DNA from: Viscum album
Lineage: Eukaryota; Streptophyta; Magnoliopsida; Santalales; Viscaceae
Assembly: GCA_963277665.1 (NCBI GenBank)
Contig: OY728165.1
Span: 1,756,184,772 to 1,756,248,771, forward strand
Direction of reading: 5' to 3'
DNA: 64,000 nt
Of this stretch, positions 60,801 to 64,000 are shown in pieces. The notes under the pieces were generated by a model. That model was not told the DNA's origin. It saw only the letters and a list, made by a program, of their open reading frames with translations, and did no database searches. Each line of letters begins with the position of its first letter. Position 1 is the first letter of the stretch. The position numbers were made by a program, and so were the translations under genes.

Positions 60801-63800
60801 TTCACTTAGTAGGTGATATATTTATTTTTTTAATCACCTAAATGGTTAGTAACCGTTATAAGAATTTCTATGTCATTCAAATTTAAAAACATTTGACCAT
60901 TATAATCTTATATAGAAACTTTAAAAATCATTAAAGATAAACAAAATTGGTTATGTACTAGCACTATATGTATTAAGAACTAACCCAAAGGCATAATAAA
61001 ATACCCTCAGAAATAAACCAGTAATGATATAAAAACCAATTCATTAGATTGTAGTTTAGAATACATATCTCCTCAATCTAGGGGTATTGTTATAAAAATA
61101 TGACATTTTTCTTCAATCATTTTATTTAGTAGACTGGCCATTATTTGAATAGGCATCCTCAATTAACGTTAATAAACTATTTTAAAAAATTATTCAATTA
61201 CAATTTCACCTAAATTCAAATAACGAATTTGTTGAAAATTTGTTTAAATACATATTAATATCAAAGGAAGGTTATTATGTTGATAATGTATTTCATTTAT
61301 CAGTTTGAATGTAAAATAGAAAGTGAACTTATTTTAAAATAAATAATTCCATGACAAACTCTTATGCACTTGAAATATTCATTAGCACCCACATGAACCT
61401 GCTCTTTCTTTCCCCCATTAATATCAACCATTGCATATAAAGGACACCTAGTCTCTATATACATATTCGAATGTCTAAAAATATATACTAGGAGATCCTT
61501 ATATATATTCATATATATTCATAAACATATTTCCACTATAACATGTATTCATTTGTCATATCATACATAATCACACCTAATACCATATATATATATTCAG
61601 TTCCCTGGGTGAAAATAAAAATAACTAGATAACATTCATATATATATATACACATTCATAACTATGCATATGTGGGAATTTTTTCTTTTGAAAAAGAAGA
61701 ACCCATATCCAATGTAGAATGGTCTAATGTACTAAATAAAAATTAACATAACCATAGAAATACTAAAATCCTGAAAAATAATTAAGCAATATCGAATAAT
61801 GGTGGAAACCCTACCTAAAAAAGATGAGAGGTGTTGGGAAATGACCCAAAATAATTCTACATTAGTGGAGAATGATAAAACACACATAAAGGTGTCCCGA
61901 GTGAAAATGATCACTACATAACAAGGGAGAACAAACAAAAACTCTATTTATCTATAACAATGAGGTTTGAACAAACTGATATTTGCTGATGGGCAAAAAA
62001 ATTAGATGAAATGGAAGGAAGAGGGAACTAGGGATTATAAATTGAATAATATAAGAGAAATCTAGAGAACAATGTGTATGTAGATGAACCCCTGATATGA
62101 TTTAGGAGGTTGGTGCTCCATTCATAGTAGCTGAAACCTAGGTGGTAGTTACATCACAAGAAATGGAGGGGCATACAACTTTTGGTCACTAAATAGAAAA
62201 AACATAATAAAAATAATATTTTTAATATTTTTAAAAATTATAATAAAAATAATAATTAAAATATTATTATAATTAGTAATATAAAACCATTTAATATATC
62301 ATTAATTTTTTTATTTAAAATAATTTTTTTTTCATTGAAAAAATATCAAAACACAAAAAATTGATGTGGTGATACATTTTGAATTCCACTCTAAAGCTCT
62401 ATTTGTAAAATAGCATATCAAGTAAATAAAAAAAATTCTTTAGATTTTCACACATTTTAAAAACAGATGTGGTTAAAATGGTGATGAAAATAAAAAAAAT
62501 TATATTTATGGCATTGATATTGAATTATTTTACCAAAAGTTTTTCCCAACCAAACATACAATGTCAAAATGAGATGTTGGGTCAATTACATACTGAATGA
62601 CCTATTAAAATTTTTGTTTTAGAGAATTGGGACAAAATCTAATCATCCTTGGCTCATAAACAATGAGATCATAAAGATGAATTTTATCTCCATATATTAC
62701 CATAAATCAAAATAGGTAATCACCATCATCAACAAGAAATACTTTTAGATATAGTTTATTTAACATCATCCCTTTTATCGAGGGGAAAAGAAGACTTGTG
62801 GAGGGTGACATACAAGGCAAAGTAATGGTGAATATGGGAGCTATGTAACCAATACATGACCATAATTGTATGATAATATGATAATGAAATTTTAAACTCT
62901 TACCCATAATATCAATGATCATAATTTTGAGTAACAGAATAAATCATTTAATATCATATGACATGATTCATAGATGAATAAGTTAGCATAAAACAAACTA
63001 ATTGGGAAATAAGAAATCAAACAAAATCATTTCATTATAAGTCAAGGCTATATTAAATTACAATCATAGTGGAATGATTTCACTCCCCAAACCATCATAG
63101 TAGTGTTTGTCTACCCTCAAGACTATCATGGTAGGAAAACATTCTTAATGAACTGGTTTCAATTCACGTTCCAATCCAGTTACTTCAAAACCAAGTTCAC
63201 TCCCTATTCTATCCATGTTTTACTAAACCAATTTCAATCCAATTTTTATTTCACTATATCCCATGATATATAATATCATTACAAAATAACTGGAATGAGA
63301 TATAAGAATAACCATTAAAAATAATAATAACCATATACACATGTTATGTAATAACATAAATCACTCATCATATCCAAACCCATGAAAAAAAATATTTTTC
63401 ATAATCAATTCATTTTATCGTAACACATGGAAATGAAATGGGATTCATAAATTTCAATTATTCATACAAAAAAATTAACCATAAAAGGAATATGGATAAT
63501 TTCATTGAATAAGATCCCCCATAAAGAATAATTAACATCAATTAATGTTTTCCTAAAAGTAAAATAATCTACATATATCACTAGAAGTAATTCACGGAAA
63601 AAATAATCATTCTATTCTAAAAAAATGCATTTCGTGAAATTATAAAAGATTAAATGTTCTTGGGAAATAAATTGGTAATGATTTAAAGTATATATCAAGG
63701 AATTATTTTGTAATGATGGTGGCAGAAGTTTCTGATGATTTATATTTTTAAAAAAACATTCCTTCTCAATTTTTAATAAAATTTCATATAAAACCTCACA

Positions 63801-64000
63801 TAGAACCAAAAAAATGACTCCTTTACATTAAAAATTTAAAATTAATACACATGTAAAAATTATTTCAAGAAATATTCATGTTATAGTAAAAAATATTCAT
63901 CCATTTTATGAAAAAACTGGCTTGGAAGAAAAATAGTGTTTAAATGGAAACATTAAAAATATAATTTTTAATATAAAATATTTTGTAAATATCACATATT
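57854..64000. other. AT-rich right flank, no gene recognised
   Basis: No retrotransposon domain, RNA gene or LTR pair is identified. Short open frames (58603-58794, 59383-59655, 61300-61512, 62707-62922 and others) have no recognisable motif. Between about 59690 and 60030 phrases such as CATCCCTCAGGCATC and CATCAGGCATCA recur irregularly, resembling decayed LTR or satellite-like repeats. Short TA-rich runs occur at 61500-61650. Confidence 0.45.

Noticed and set aside
62780..62850. Possible retroviral-type protease text (GKVMVNMGAM) on the plus strand
   Set aside because: Only a loose resemblance to a D-T-G-A motif with the Asp absent, and no RT or integrase follows.
1..64000. Search for tRNA genes, host exons or a bacterial-type operon
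   Set aside because: None seen; primer-site matches to tRNA are only 12-18 bases long and belong to retrotransposons.

Overview
This window looks like repeat-rich nuclear DNA of a flowering plant with a large genome. I found no host protein-coding gene, no tRNA or rRNA gene and no CRISPR array. Nearly everything I can identify is LTR retrotransposon or LINE sequence, in plant-specific lineages: Athila-type Ty3/gypsy, chromodomain-carrying Ty3/gypsy (Tekay/Del-like) and an L1-type LINE with an RNase H domain. Most of the window is very AT-rich, and its reading frames are full of stops and frameshifts, as expected of old copies that lost C and G through methylation-driven mutation. The exception is 41257-51388, which is GC- and CpG-rich and much younger.

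Layout. 1-7.8 kb: AT-rich DNA with no recognised gene but two related short-period arrays (906-1115 and 5079-5245). 7.8-11.76 kb: a degraded plus-strand chromovirus gag-pol, followed by its probable 3' LTR (11791 to about 13657). From 14159 to at least 57.8 kb: an Athila-like element on the minus strand. Its LTR-homologous blocks lie at 14159-15670 and 56342-57853, its tRNA-Asp-type primer site at 56322-56339, its pol at 20.0-23.4 kb, its gag zinc knuckle at 24.5 kb and an extra downstream ORF remnant at 18.2-19.4 kb.

The Athila gag region was split by a second, plus-strand unit at 25055-55776 with an unusual LTR-internal-LTR-internal-LTR structure. Its three LTRs are about 3.78 kb each (LTR B excluding its insertion), and both internal domains carry the same gag-to-RT deletion. 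Its middle LTR was disrupted by a minus-strand LINE (34210-38380). Its second internal domain was disrupted, inside the integrase reading frame, by a minus-strand GC-rich chromovirus (41257-51388) with a perfect 5-bp target duplication (GATGA). That element has 3.8-kb LTRs, an intact gag ORF and an intact integrase-tail/chromodomain reading frame except for one stop. Protease end to integrase middle is deleted, so it has no reverse transcriptase.

The history read from the nesting is: plus-strand chromovirus copy and Athila in the flanking DNA; then the tandem composite inside Athila; then the LINE and the GC-rich element inside the composite. None of the copies can be autonomous. The only open frame I would call a potentially functional protein is the gag of the GC-rich element. 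From about 57.9 kb to the end I recognise no gene.
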